Shown piece by piece: positions 54,735 through 63,950 of a stretch of DNA of 64,000 nt (position 1 is its first letter; the number at the start of each line of letters is the position of its first letter). This stretch comes from Burkholderiales bacterium (lineage in GTDB: Bacteria > Pseudomonadota > Gammaproteobacteria > Burkholderiales > SG8-41), in NCBI GenBank assembly GCA_022841375.1, contig JALHRQ010000007.1, positions 1-64,000 of the forward strand. The letters run 5' to 3'. Position numbers and translations under genes: made by a program. The notes under the pieces were generated by a model. That model had not been told where the DNA came from. It was given only the letters and a program-made list of their open reading frames with translations, and did no database searches.

Positions 54735-57407
54735 TTATACGGTTACCGGATTCGGCTTGTCGGGATCGATGCCGTATTTGACGATGGCATCGGCAACAGT
54801 CTTCTGCGGCAGCCGTTCCTCGTCGGCCAGCGCTTTCATCGCCGCCACGGCGACATAACGCCGGTCCACTTCGAAAAACTGGCGCAGCTTGCGGCGCGTG
54901 TCGGAACGACCAAAACCGTCAGTACCCAGCGCAGTGAAATTGCGCCGGGGCAGGAACGCGCGCACCTGGTCAGCAAAAATCTTCATGTAGTCAGTTGCCG
55001 CGATCACCGGACCAACGCGGTCCTGCAGGCAGGTCTCGACATGACTCAGGCGCGGCTCGGCTTCCGGATGCAGCAGGTTCCAGCGCTGCACATCAAGACC
55101 ATCGCGGCGCAGTTCGTTGAAGCTGGTGACGCTCCAGATGTCGGCGGCAATGCCGAAGTCTTTCTCCAGCAATTCGGCACCGGCAATGACTTCGCGCAGG
55201 ATGGTGCCGCTGCCCAGCAATTGCACCTTGGGCTGGTTTTTCTTCGCCTTGCCTTCAGACAGCAGGTACATCCCCTTGAGGATTCCCGGTTCCGCGCCGG
55301 CGGGCATCGCCGGGTGGGTGTAGTTCTCGTTCATCACGGTGATGTAAAAGAACACGTCTTCCTGTTCCTGGTACATCCGCCGCATGCCGTCCTGGATGAT
55401 CACGGCGACTTCATAGGCAAAGGTCGGATCGTAGGTCACGCAATTCGGAATGGTCGAGGCCAGGATGTGGCTGTGGCCATCCTCATGCTGCAGGCCTTCG
55501 CCATTCAATGTGGTGCGGCCGGCCGTGCCACCGAGCAGGAAGCCACGTGCGCGCAGGTCGCCCGCCGCCCAGGCCAGATCGCCGATGCGCTGGAAACCGA
55601 ACATCGAATAGAAAATGTAGAACGGGATCATCATCTGGCCGTTGTTCGCATACGAAGTCGCCGCAGCGATCCACGACGACATCGCGCCGGGCTCATTGAT
55701 GCCCTCCTGCAGAATCTGGCCGCCCTTGTCTTCCTTGTAGAACATCAGCTGGTCGGCGTCCTGCGGCGTGTAGAGCTGGCCGACGTGGGAGTAGATGCCC
55801 AGTTGGCGGAACATGCCTTCCATGCCGAAGGTGCGCGACTCGTCGGGCACGATAGGCACCACGCGTTTGCCGATTTTCTTGTCGCGGATGATCGTGTTGA
55901 GGATACGTACGAAAGCCATTGTCGTCGAAAACTCGCGATCCTCGCTGCTTTTCAGCTGTGCTTCGAACGCCGACAGCGGCAGCACCTCCAGCGGTTCGAC
56001 CTTGCGTTTGCGCGACGGCAGCGAACCACCCATCGCAGTGATGCGATCGCGCAGATATTTCATCTCGGGCGAATCTTCCGCAGGCTTGTAAAACGGCACG
56101 TCTTCCAGCTTGTCGTCGGGAATCGGCACGCTGAAGCGGTCGCGGAATGCGCGAATCGAAGCGGTGCCCATTTTTTTCTGCTGATGGGTGATGTTCTGGC
56201 CTTCACCGGCTTCCCCCATGCCGTAACCCTTGACGGTTTTCGCCAGGATCACCGTCGGCTGGCCGGTGTGCTTCATCGCCGCGGCGTAAGCGGCATAAAC
56301 CTTGTGCGGATCGTGACCGCCACGATTCAGGCGCCAGATGTCGTCATCGGACATGTTCGACACCATGTCCGCAAGTTCCGGATACTTGCCGAAAAAATGC
56401 TTGCGCACGAAGGCGCCGTCATGCGACTTGAACGCCTGGTATTCGCCGTCTACGCATTCTTCCATGCGCTTGAGCAAAATCCCGGTCTTGTCCTTCAGCA
56501 GCAGCGGGTCCCAGTATGAGCCCCACACGACCTTGATCACGTTCCAGCCTGAGCCGCGGAAATCAGACTCGAGTTCCTGGATGATTTTGCCATTGCCGCG
56601 TACCGGACCGTCGAGGCGCTGCAGATTGCAGTTGATGACAAACACCAGATTGTCGAGCTTTTCGCGTCCGGCGAGCGAGATTGCCCCCTTTGATTCCGGC
56701 TCGTCCATTTCGCCGTCGCCCATGAACGCCCACACTTTGCGTCCCTGCGCCTCAATCATGCTGCGGTCCTTCAGGTAACGCATGAACCGCGCCTGGTAAA
56801 TCGCCATCAACGGACCCAGGCCCATTGACACCGTCGGGAACTGCCAGAAATCAGGCATCAGCCACGGGTGCGGGTATGAGGAAAGTCCCTTGCCGTCAAC
56901 CTCCTGACGGAAGTTGCTGAGCTGCTCTTCGCTGATGCGTCCTTCAAGGAACGCCCGGGCGTAGACACCAGGGGCCGAGTGCCCCTGCACATACACAAGG
57001 TCGCCGAGAAAATGATCGTTGGCGGCGCGGAAAAAATGGTTGAAGCCGATATCGTAGAGCGTGGCCGCGGAGGCAAAGCTGGCAATGTGGCCACCCAGCT
57101 CGGATGATTCCTTATTCGCGCGTATGACCGTCGCCATCGCGTTCCAGCGCACCAGGGCGCGGATTTTTTCTTCGAGCACGGCATCCCCCGGTGAGCGTTC
57201 CTCCCGCTCTGGCGGAATGGTATTCAGGTAAGCGGTATTGGCGTTGTATGGAATATAAGCGCCGGCGCGGCGCGCTTCGTTGACGAGACGTTCGAGCAGG
57301 AAATTGGCACGGTCCGGACCTTCACGCTCCAATACGGACTGGAGTGCTTCCATCCATTCTCGGGTCTCCTCGGGATCCAGATCTCGCTGGAGGTCGTTCA
57401 TGTCCAT
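54735..57407 (-). CDS. aceE: Pyruvate dehydrogenase E1 component, homodimeric
   Basis: An 890-residue thiamine-diphosphate enzyme that decarboxylates pyruvate and passes the acetyl group to lipoyl-AceF. The TPP motif is FMGDGEMDEPE...NCNLQRLDGPVRG, and the AceE-specific segments HSAPGVYARAF and GFGRSDTR are present. ATG 57407 (MDMNDLQRDLDPEETREWM) is preferred to a TTG two codons upstream because AGG lies about nine bases before it. No lpd (E3) gene follows aceF here, so E3 must be encoded elsewhere. Confidence 0.96.
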   Translation of the reverse strand: MDMNDLQRDLDPEETREWMEALQSVLEREGPDRANFLLERLVNEARRAGAYIPYNANTAYLNTIPPEREERSPGDAVLEEKIRALVRWNAMATVIRANKESSELGGHIASFASAATLYDIGFNHFFRAANDHFLGDLVYVQGHSAPGVYARAFLEGRISEEQLSNFRQEVDGKGLSSYPHPWLMPDFWQFPTVSMGLGPLMAIYQARFMRYLKDRSMIEAQGRKVWAFMGDGEMDEPESKGAISLAGREKLDNLVFVINCNLQRLDGPVRGNGKIIQELESDFRGSGWNVIKVVWGSYWDPLLLKDKTGILLKRMEECVDGEYQAFKSHDGAFVRKHFFGKYPELADMVSNMSDDDIWRLNRGGHDPHKVYAAYAAAMKHTGQPTVILAKTVKGYGMGEAGEGQNITHQQKKMGTASIRAFRDRFSVPIPDDKLEDVPFYKPAEDSPEMKYLRDRITAMGGSLPSRKRKVEPLEVLPLSAFEAQLKSSEDREFSTTMAFVRILNTIIRDKKIGKRVVPIVPDESRTFGMEGMFRQLGIYSHVGQLYTPQDADQLMFYKEDKGGQILQEGINEPGAMSSWIAAATSYANNGQMMIPFYIFYSMFGFQRIGDLAWAAGDLRARGFLLGGTAGRTTLNGEGLQHEDGHSHILASTIPNCVTYDPTFAYEVAVIIQDGMRRMYQEQEDVFFYITVMNENYTHPAMPAGAEPGILKGMYLLSEGKAKKNQPKVQLLGSGTILREVIAGAELLEKDFGIAADIWSVTSFNELRRDGLDVQRWNLLHPEAEPRLSHVETCLQDRVGPVIAATDYMKIFADQVRAFLPRRNFTALGTDGFGRSDTRRKLRQFFEVDRRYVAVAAMKALADEERLPQKTVADAIVKYGIDPDKPNPVTV

Positions 57408-57587
57408 GGGCAATACCTTTTTGATGCGGTTTTTCTCAACGCAATCGGGCGCTTATGGTGCCCGAATCGGCATGGGGATGGGATGAATAATTATAACTTC
57501 AGCCCTGAAAAACTCAGGCGTTATCTCAGCCGCAAAGCCACCTCAAGGAAGTGATGCACCGCAGCAATCATGCCGGGTAACGCAATT

Positions 57588-58373
57588 CTATTCGCCGCAA
57601 AAGCGGGGCACGCGTTTTTCGACAAATGCGCGCATGCCTTCCTTCTGGTCTGCCGTGGCGAAGGCCAGTGCAAACAGGCTGGTCTCGTAAACACAGGCAT
57701 TGGCCAGATCCAGGTCCTGGCCGTGTTGCACGGCCTGCTTGGCCAGACGTACCGCGACCGGCCCCTTGGCCGCAATGCTGCGCGCAACAACCAGTCCCGC
57801 CTCGCGCAATTCGGCGGCGGCGACCACTCGTGTCACCAGACCGATCGCCAAGGCCTCGTCGGCCTTGACCTGGCGCGCCGTAGTCACCAGTTCCAGCGCC
57901 CGTGCCCGACCGACCAGCCGGCTCAGGCGCTGGGTACCACCAAAACCCGGGGGTATGCCCAGGTTGACTTCCGGCTGTCCGAACACGGCCCGGTCCGAGG
58001 CAATGATCCAGTCACAGGCCATTGCCAACTCGCAACCGCCACCCAGCGCGTAACCATTGACCAGTGCGATCACCGGTACCGGTAGTGCCTCCAGGGCATG
58101 CATCACGCGCATGCCGGAGGCTGAAAACGCCTGGGCCTGCTCAGCGCTGAGCGCCTGCATTTCAGTGATGTCCGCACCGGCTACGAAGGCCTTTTCGCCG
58201 GCTCCGGTGACGAGCAGCACGCGTGCGCCGGCATCGCCAGCCACCTGCGCAATGGCGCGGGTCAGTTCGTCAAGCGTGGCGGCGTTGAGGGCATTCAAGG
58301 CCTGAGGTCGGTTCAGCGTCAGCAGGTAAACGCCCGGCTCTGGCTGCTCGAGCAGCAGATTCTGGAAACTCAT
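57588..58373 (-). CDS. Enoyl-CoA hydratase/isomerase family protein
   Basis: A 261-residue crotonase-fold enzyme. The CoA-binding AGEKAFVAGADITEM and oxyanion/acid residues in GYALGGGCELAMACD and QPEVNLGIPPGFGGTQRL are all present, with both catalytic glutamates (in CELA and PEVN), so it should hydrate 2-enoyl-CoA. In betaproteobacteria such genes serve fatty-acid or branched-chain degradation. It is between aceE and phaC on the same strand; it could feed (or drain) the hydroxyacyl-CoA pool for PHA. Confidence 0.92.
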   Translation of the reverse strand: MSFQNLLLEQPEPGVYLLTLNRPQALNALNAATLDELTRAIAQVAGDAGARVLLVTGAGEKAFVAGADITEMQALSAEQAQAFSASGMRVMHALEALPVPVIALVNGYALGGGCELAMACDWIIASDRAVFGQPEVNLGIPPGFGGTQRLSRLVGRARALELVTTARQVKADEALAIGLVTRVVAAAELREAGLVVARSIAAKGPVAVRLAKQAVQHGQDLDLANACVYETSLFALAFATADQKEGMRAFVEKRVPRFCGE

Positions 58374-58402
58374 CGTGGCTCCGCCTTCCGTTTAAAGCCG
58401 GA

Positions 58403-60208
58403 TTATCCAACGCGCCGTTTCACATAGGAACCCGGAGCGTCCTCCAGCGCCTTGTATTTGCCCTTGCCGGGGGCCCGCGGCGCGACCTCGGCTCCGGCAT
58501 GGCCGGCAACCCATTGTGCCCAGTCGGTCCACCAGGAACCGGCATGCTGGGTGGCGCTGGACAACCACTCTTCGGACTTTTCCGGCAGCTTTTTGTGGGT
58601 CCAGTAGCAGTATTTATTGGCCGCCGGGGGATTGATGATGCCCGCGATATGACCGGATCCGCCCAGCACAAACCGCACGGGGCCTTTCAGTAAACGTGCG
58701 CCAGCATAGGTGGATTGCCAAGGCGCGATGTGGTCTTCCACCGTCGAGATGAAATAGGCCGGCGTTTTTGACTGGGTGATGTCGATCGGCGAGCCGGCCA
58801 GCGTCAGCGCACCGGGTTCGCGCAGCAGATTCTTCAGGTACATGTTGCGCAGATAAAAACTGTGCATCGCCGCCGGCATCCGCGTTGAATCGCCGTTCCA
58901 GTGCAGCAAATCGAACGGGAACGGGTCGCGGCCCATCAAGTAGTTATTGACCACGAATGACCAGATCAGATCGTTGGCTCGCAACATGTTGAAGGTGGTG
59001 GCCATTTCCGAACCTTCAAGATAGCCGCGCTTCTGCATTTTCTTTTCCAGCGCGCTGACCTGCTGCTCGTCGATAAACACTTCGAGTTCGCCCGGGCGCT
59101 CGAAATCGATCATGGTTACGAAGAAGGTCGCGCTGTTGATGCGCTCCTGCTTCTGTGCCGCCAGCCAGGCCATCGTGCAGGCCAGCAGCGTGCCGCCCAG
59201 GCAATAACCAATCACATTGGCTTTCGCTGCACCGGTGATGTCGCGCAGCACGTCAAGCGCCGCCAGCGATCCTTCAGTCAGATAGTCGTCGAAGCGTTTG
59301 TGGGCAAGCGTTTCGTCCGGGTTGACCCAGGAAATGATGAACACCGTGTGGCCCTGCTCCACTGCCCAGCGCACGAACGAGTTGTTTTCGCGCATGTCGA
59401 GGATGTAGAACTTGTTGATCCACGGCGGGATGATCAGCAGCGGTGTCGCGTGCACCTTGTCGGTCAGCGGCTCATACTGGATCAGTTGCATGATGTCGTT
59501 CTGGAACACCACCTTGCCTCTGGTCATCGCCAGGTTGCCGCCCAGACTGAAAGCCTCGGTGTCGGTCATGCGCACCTTCAGCTGCTCGCCATCGCCGCGT
59601 GACAGATCCTCAAGCAGGTTGTTCAGCCCCTTGACCAGATTCTGGCCGCCGGAATTGACAGTTTCCCGCATCGCCTCCGGATTGGTCAGCAGGAAATTCG
59701 ACGGCGCCAGCGCATCAATATACTGGCGCGTATAAAAATCGACTTTTTTCGCGGTCTTGTCGTCAAGCCCTTCCACCCGGGCCAGCGAATGATGCAGATG
59801 GCGCGCCGCAATCAGATACGACTGCTTGACGTAGTCGTAGAGAAAATTGCTTTCCCAGTCATCGTGGCGAAAACGCCGGTCGGTCTTGTGCGGCTCGGCG
59901 ACTGGCGCCGCAACCTGGCCCATCATTTTCAGCATCGAGTTCTGCCACAACGACAGATAGTCCTGCCACAACTTCATCTGCAGATCGGCCACGCGCATCG
60001 GGTCCGCGAACACCTGACCCCAGGCATCAAAAAAAGCCTTGGCGATTCCCAACTCATCTTTCATTTCCGGCATGCCCTGACCGGTCGCACGGGTCATGAA
60101 CTTGCTAAGTAGCGCGCCGCTTTTTTCAGCAATGTCGGCGTACAGTTTTGCCATGACGGCAGGATCCATGGGCTGCTGTTCGGGCTGGGGTTTCGGTTTC
60201 GAAGTCAT
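58403..60208 (-). CDS. phaC: Class I poly(3-hydroxyalkanoate) synthase
   Basis: A 601-residue polymerase that builds PHA granules from (R)-3-hydroxyacyl-CoA. The N-terminal region (about 1-200) is the PhaC_N part; the alpha/beta hydrolase core has the lipase-like box GYCLGG with catalytic Cys336, the acid in STVEDHIAPW and the base in GSGHIAGIINPP. The length fits class I. No phaA/phaB/phaP lies adjacent. A LiuR-like box lies 59 bases upstream of its start, between it and the MerR gene. Confidence 0.96.
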   Translation of the reverse strand: MTSKPKPQPEQQPMDPAVMAKLYADIAEKSGALLSKFMTRATGQGMPEMKDELGIAKAFFDAWGQVFADPMRVADLQMKLWQDYLSLWQNSMLKMMGQVAAPVAEPHKTDRRFRHDDWESNFLYDYVKQSYLIAARHLHHSLARVEGLDDKTAKKVDFYTRQYIDALAPSNFLLTNPEAMRETVNSGGQNLVKGLNNLLEDLSRGDGEQLKVRMTDTEAFSLGGNLAMTRGKVVFQNDIMQLIQYEPLTDKVHATPLLIIPPWINKFYILDMRENNSFVRWAVEQGHTVFIISWVNPDETLAHKRFDDYLTEGSLAALDVLRDITGAAKANVIGYCLGGTLLACTMAWLAAQKQERINSATFFVTMIDFERPGELEVFIDEQQVSALEKKMQKRGYLEGSEMATTFNMLRANDLIWSFVVNNYLMGRDPFPFDLLHWNGDSTRMPAAMHSFYLRNMYLKNLLREPGALTLAGSPIDITQSKTPAYFISTVEDHIAPWQSTYAGARLLKGPVRFVLGGSGHIAGIINPPAANKYCYWTHKKLPEKSEEWLSSATQHAGSWWTDWAQWVAGHAGAEVAPRAPGKGKYKALEDAPGSYVKRRVG

Positions 60209-60266
60209 CGCAAGACCTTAATTTCTAATTTTGACAATGGGTTGAAACAGGATTCGTAGGTTTAGT

Positions 60267-60282
60267 TTGACGTTTACGTAAA
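60267..60282. promoter_or_regulatory. LiuR-like operator (site 1) between phaC and the MerR gene
   Basis: TTGACGTTTACGTAAA, a near-perfect palindrome built on ACGT half-sites. It sits in the 127-base gap between divergent phaC and the MerR-type regulator and nearly matches the reverse complement of site 2 (TTGACGTAAACGTAA), so both probably bind the same protein, most simply that MerR regulator. Confidence 0.65.
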
Positions 60283-60335
60283 AGCAATGTTATACATCAT
60301 TGAATCAATGTTACCTGCCACTGCTGCATAGCACA

Positions 60336-60731
60336 ATGAGCAAAACCTACACCATCAGCGAACTCGCGCAGGAGTTTGGCGTAACTACACGAACCTTGCG
60401 CCATTACGAAGATCAGGGGCTGGTCACGCCCACGCGCGACGGCATCAATCGCATTTACAGCCACCGCGACCGTGTCCGGCTCAAGCTCGCACTCCGGGGC
60501 AAACGCCTGGGATTTTCGCTCAGCGAATTGCGTGAACTGTTCCAATTGTACGACCTCGCCAACGACGAACGGCGCCAACTGGAGGAATTTGCCGTCAAGC
60601 TGGAGCGTCGTCGCTCGCAACTGGAACAGCAACGTGAAGATGTCGGGGTCATGCTCAACGAAATCAATTTTTTCGCGACCCAATGCCAGCGCTTGCTGGC
60701 TGAGACCGACCCCAAAACATCATCAACATAG
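60336..60731 (+). CDS. liuR: MerR family transcriptional regulator, LiuR-like
   Basis: A 131-residue regulator with an N-terminal winged helix (about 4-70: TYTISELAQEFGVTTRTLRHYEDQGL, then the wing) and a long coiled-coil dimerisation helix (about 80-115). There are no metal-binding cysteines, as expected for LiuR-type MerR proteins that control leucine/isovalerate degradation. ATG 60336 begins the conserved segment; an upstream TTG is possible. It is flanked by two matching palindromes and lies 1.4 kb before LiuC-like and HMG-CoA lyase genes, which supports the LiuR assignment; the name stays an inference. Confidence 0.8.
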   Translation: MSKTYTISELAQEFGVTTRTLRHYEDQGLVTPTRDGINRIYSHRDRVRLKLALRGKRLGFSLSELRELFQLYDLANDERRQLEEFAVKLERRRSQLEQQREDVGVMLNEINFFATQCQRLLAETDPKTSST

Positions 60732-60745
60732 CTCTGCAGCAGAAC

Positions 60746-60760
60746 TTACGTTTACGTCAA
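60746..60760. promoter_or_regulatory. LiuR-like operator (site 2) downstream of the MerR gene
   Basis: TTACGTTTACGTCAA, whose reverse complement TTGACGTAAACGTAA repeats site 1 apart from the two central bases. It precedes a very AT-rich stretch (60770-60805) that could hold a promoter for the gene at 60850. Confidence 0.6.
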
Positions 60761-60849
60761 CGGAATTGTATTTTATTTAATAAAAACATATATTTATAAG
60801 AACATTACCTATCCGATCTCAACGTGGCTTTTATGATCCGAAGGAACCC

Positions 60850-61452
60850 ATGGCCCGCCCCCTGGAATTCTATTTCGACTTTTCCTCACCCTACGGTTAT
60901 TTCGCTGCGGCCAAAATCGATGCCTTGGCTGCCCGGTATGGCCGCACTTCGATCTGGCGCCCCATCCTGCTCGGGGCCGTATTCAAAATCACCGGGCAAC
61001 AACCGCTGACCACCATTCCGCTCAAAGGCAGTTACGCGGTGCACGACCTCAAGCGCTGTGCGCGCTGGTTTGAGCTGCCTTTCAAGATGCCGGGCAAATT
61101 CCCGATCGCAACTGCGGCGCCTTGTCGCGCCTATTACTGGCTGCATGATCGCGATCCCGACGCCGCAAAAGTCCTCGCGCAGGCGCTCTACCGCGCGTAT
61201 TTTGCCGAAGATCGGGACATCTCCAACCCGGAAATCACCATCAACGTCGCCGCCAAGCTGGGACATGACAAGGATGCCGTGGCGCAGGCGCTTAACGACC
61301 CGGCCTTCAAAGAGCGGCTGAAAACGGAAGTCGATGCGGCCATTGAGCGCGGCGTGTTCGGATCACCCTATTTCGTCCTCGATGGCGAACCGTTCTGGGG
61401 TTCGGATCGACTTCCGCAGATCGAACAGTGGCTCGCCAAAGGCCCCTGGTAA
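60850..61452 (+). CDS. 2-hydroxychromene-2-carboxylate isomerase family protein (DsbA/GST-kappa fold)
   Basis: A 200-residue protein of the HCCA isomerase/GST-kappa family, with the catalytic Ser in [33 protein letters not shown], and [21 protein letters not shown], which binds glutathione in this family. HCCA isomerase acts in naphthalene breakdown, but chromosomal copies like this one often have other roles in thiol-dependent metabolism. It follows LiuR-like site 2, so branched-chain-acid regulation is possible. Confidence 0.88.
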   Translation: MARPLEFYFDFSSPYGYFAAAKIDALAARYGRTSIWRPILLGAVFKITGQQPLTTIPLKGSYAVHDLKRCARWFELPFKMPGKFPIATAAPCRAYYWLHDRDPDAAKVLAQALYRAYFAEDRDISNPEITINVAAKLGHDKDAVAQALNDPAFKERLKTEVDAAIERGVFGSPYFVLDGEPFWGSDRLPQIEQWLAKGPW

Positions 61453-61991
61453 ACCGGTTAGCGCAGTCCAGGACGAGGCGCGCAACGCTCGAAGCGCTGC
61501 AGGTGAATATCGTCACACTGGACGTGGATGCCATCGTCAATGCCGCCAATACCACACTGCTCGGCGGCGGCGGCGTTGACGGCGCCATTCATCACGCTGC
61601 AGGCCCGCAATTACTGGAGGAATGCCGCGGACTTCGCGGTTGCCGCACTGGCGAAGCCAAAATCACCCACGGCTACCGTCTGCCAGCCCGGCATGTCATT
61701 CACACAGTGGGGCCGGTATGGCACGGCGGCCAGCGCGATGAAGCGCAGCTGCTCGCTTCCTGCTACCGCGCAAGCCTCGCACTGGCAGCGGCACACCATT
61801 TGCGTTCGATTGCGTTCCCCGCGATCAGCTGCGGCGTCTATGGTTATCCAGCAGCTGAAGCGGTCGCAATCGCGGTGCGCGTTTGCAATGACTACAAGAC
61901 CGCCGAACTGGAGCGCATTGTGTTTGCCTGCTTCGATGCCAACATGCTGGCTCTCTACGCCGCCGCACTGCCAGACCACGCTAAAGCGTGA
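61428..61991 (+). CDS. Macrodomain protein, O-acetyl-ADP-ribose deacetylase-like
   Basis: A 187-residue macrodomain protein. [27 protein letters not shown] (about 35-60) supplies the ADP-ribose-binding Asn and Gly loop; [16 protein letters not shown] is the second loop. YmdB-like enzymes remove the acetyl group from O-acetyl-ADP-ribose or reverse ADP-ribosylation. The start is uncertain: GTG 61428 overlaps the upstream gene by 25 bases and leaves a basic leader of about 25 residues, whereas a GTG at 61503 would begin directly at the domain but trims its first strand. Confidence 0.85.
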   Translation: MARQRPLVNRLAQSRTRRATLEALQVNIVTLDVDAIVNAANTTLLGGGGVDGAIHHAAGPQLLEECRGLRGCRTGEAKITHGYRLPARHVIHTVGPVWHGGQRDEAQLLASCYRASLALAAAHHLRSIAFPAISCGVYGYPAAEAVAIAVRVCNDYKTAELERIVFACFDANMLALYAAALPDHAKA

Positions 61992-62160
61992 TGACGCCAT
62001 CAGTCTGATCGAACCCGATCCACACGGTGGAAGCCGCGGCACCCGTGATGACGCCGTTGCGTATAATCGCCCGCAGTGGCGTCACCGCCGACAGCACACG
62101 GGTACGCTTCGCCCCGCAGCCCGCCCGACTCCACCACCGACCTCGATTTAAGGACAGATT

Positions 62161-63006
62161 ATGAACAAAGCCACCGCCAGCGCACGGGTGCTGACCCAGC
62201 GGGACGAATACGGCAACGTCACCGTCAGCCTTAACCGCCCGGATGTGCATAACGCCTTTGATCCTGAAATGGTCGCTGCGCTGACCGGGGTGCTGGAAGT
62301 CATCGCCCGGGATGATTCGATTCGCGCCGTGGTTATTGCCGGCGAAGGCAAGAGCTTCTGCGCCGGTGCCGACATTGCGCACATGCGCAAAAGTGCCAAG
62401 TTCACCAAGGCGCAGAACCATCGCAACGCCACCGAGTCGGCACGCATGTTCCATGCGTTGTATGCGCTGAACAAACCGACAGTCGCTGCGGTTCACGGCG
62501 CCGTGCGCGGCGGCGGTTGCGGCATCATCGCCGCCTGCGACATCGCCATTGCCACGCGCACCGCCACCTTCAGACTGTCCGAAGTGAAAATCGGCATCAT
62601 CCCGGCGATGATCAGTCCGTACATCATCGGCGCCATGGGCGAACGCCAGGCGCGGCGCTACATGCTGTCGGGTGAAGAATTCGATGCGGCGGAAGCCTGG
62701 CGCATCGGCCTCGTCCACGACATCGTCGAAGAGGAAGAACTGGCGACCCGCGTCGGCGAAATGCTCGGTCAGCTGTATTCGAGCGGCCCGCGTGCCGTCC
62801 ATGCCGTCAAACAGCTGATCCCTGACGGTGCGCACAGCCCGATCGGGCCCGATATTGTTGCGAGCACATCAAAAATCATCGCGGATCTGCGGGCAACGCC
62901 CGAGGCGCAGGAAGGCCTGACGGCGTTCCTGGAGAAGCGCAAACCGTCGTGGACGGAAGCGCCCAAGGCCGGCAAAACCGCCGCCAAAAAAAGTAAAAAA
63001 CGCTGA
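62161..63006 (+). CDS. liuC: Methylglutaconyl-CoA hydratase-like crotonase (LiuC-like)
   Basis: A 281-residue crotonase-fold protein, with FCAGADIAHM (CoA site), RGGGCGIIAACDIAIA and FRLSEVKIGIIPAMISPYII, the pattern of proteobacterial LiuC, which hydrates 3-methylglutaconyl-CoA to HMG-CoA in leucine breakdown. The downstream gene is the next enzyme in that pathway, supporting the call. The C-terminus carries a basic tail of about 15 residues rich in Lys and Ala. TATAAT at 62062-62067 could be a -10 with no clear -35. Confidence 0.82.
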   Translation: MNKATASARVLTQRDEYGNVTVSLNRPDVHNAFDPEMVAALTGVLEVIARDDSIRAVVIAGEGKSFCAGADIAHMRKSAKFTKAQNHRNATESARMFHALYALNKPTVAAVHGAVRGGGCGIIAACDIAIATRTATFRLSEVKIGIIPAMISPYIIGAMGERQARRYMLSGEEFDAAEAWRIGLVHDIVEEEELATRVGEMLGQLYSSGPRAVHAVKQLIPDGAHSPIGPDIVASTSKIIADLRATPEAQEGLTAFLEKRKPSWTEAPKAGKTAAKKSKKR

Positions 63007-63044
63007 GTCAGGCGCTGCGCGCTCGACCGAACGGAGATCCCGCG

Positions 63045-63950
63045 ATGGCATTGCCGAGAACAGTACGCATCCTCGAAGTAGGGCCGCGCGACGGTCTGCA
63101 GAACGAGTCGGCCCCGGTTCCGGCCGCCGTAAAAATCGAATTGATTCACCGTCTGCAGGATGCCGGTATCACGATGATCGAAGCCACCGCATTCGTGTCG
63201 CCGAAGTGGGTGCCGCAGATGGCCGACAACGCTGAAGTCATGGCGGGCATCCGGTGCAAACCCGGGGTGAACTATCCGGTGCTGGTGCCCAACATGAAGG
63301 GTCTGGAGGCCGCCATTGCCGCCGGCGCGGAAGAAGTCGTGGTGTTCGGCGCAGCCAGCGAAAGTTTCTCGAAACGCAACACCAACTGCAGCATCGACGA
63401 GGGTCTCGCCCGCTTCGAAGCGGTCGCCAGGGCCGCCATCGCGCAGGGGCTGCGGGTGCGCGGCGACATTTCCGTTTGCCTGGGTTGTCCTTACGAAGGC
63501 GAAGTCGATCCCGCTGCGGTGGTCCATGTTGCCCAGGCGCTGGATGCGATGGGCTGCTACGAAATTACCATCTGCGACACCATCGGCACCGGCACCGCGG
63601 GTAAAACCCGCCGGGTCATTGAAGCGGTGGCTAGGCACATTCCGATCGAACGGATGGCCGGCCACTTTCATGACACCTACAGTCAGGCCCTGACCAACAT
63701 TTATGCAGCGCTGGAATGCGGCGTTGCGACTTTTGACAGTTCTGTGTCGGGACTGGGCGGATGCCCTTACGCGAAAGGCGCCACTGGCAATGTGGCGACT
63801 GAAGACGTGCTCTATCTGCTCGACGGGCTGGGCATCGCAACCGGCATCGACATGAACAAGCTGATCGCCGCCGGCGATTACATCTGCGATTTTCTGCAAC
63901 GTCCGACGTTATCGCGCGTCGCACGAGCGATCCGCGCCAAGGCTGCGTGA
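63045..63950 (+). CDS. mvaB: Hydroxymethylglutaryl-CoA lyase
   Basis: A 301-residue TIM-barrel lyase that splits HMG-CoA into acetyl-CoA and acetoacetate, the last step of leucine catabolism (LiuE). The N-terminal EVGPRDGLQNE holds catalytic Arg and Asp; AGHFHDTYSQAL supplies metal His residues; GLGGCPYAKGATGNVATED carries the catalytic Cys (about 240). It follows the LiuC-like gene by 38 bases. The stop overlaps the next start (TGATG). Confidence 0.95.
   Translation: MALPRTVRILEVGPRDGLQNESAPVPAAVKIELIHRLQDAGITMIEATAFVSPKWVPQMADNAEVMAGIRCKPGVNYPVLVPNMKGLEAAIAAGAEEVVVFGAASESFSKRNTNCSIDEGLARFEAVARAAIAQGLRVRGDISVCLGCPYEGEVDPAAVVHVAQALDAMGCYEITICDTIGTGTAGKTRRVIEAVARHIPIERMAGHFHDTYSQALTNIYAALECGVATFDSSVSGLGGCPYAKGATGNVATEDVLYLLDGLGIATGIDMNKLIAAGDYICDFLQRPTLSRVARAIRAKAA

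Noticed and set aside
54399-56519. A 706-residue plus-strand frame antisense to aceE and aceF
   Set aside because: Long only because of codon bias in aceE/aceF; no domain or ribosome binding site.
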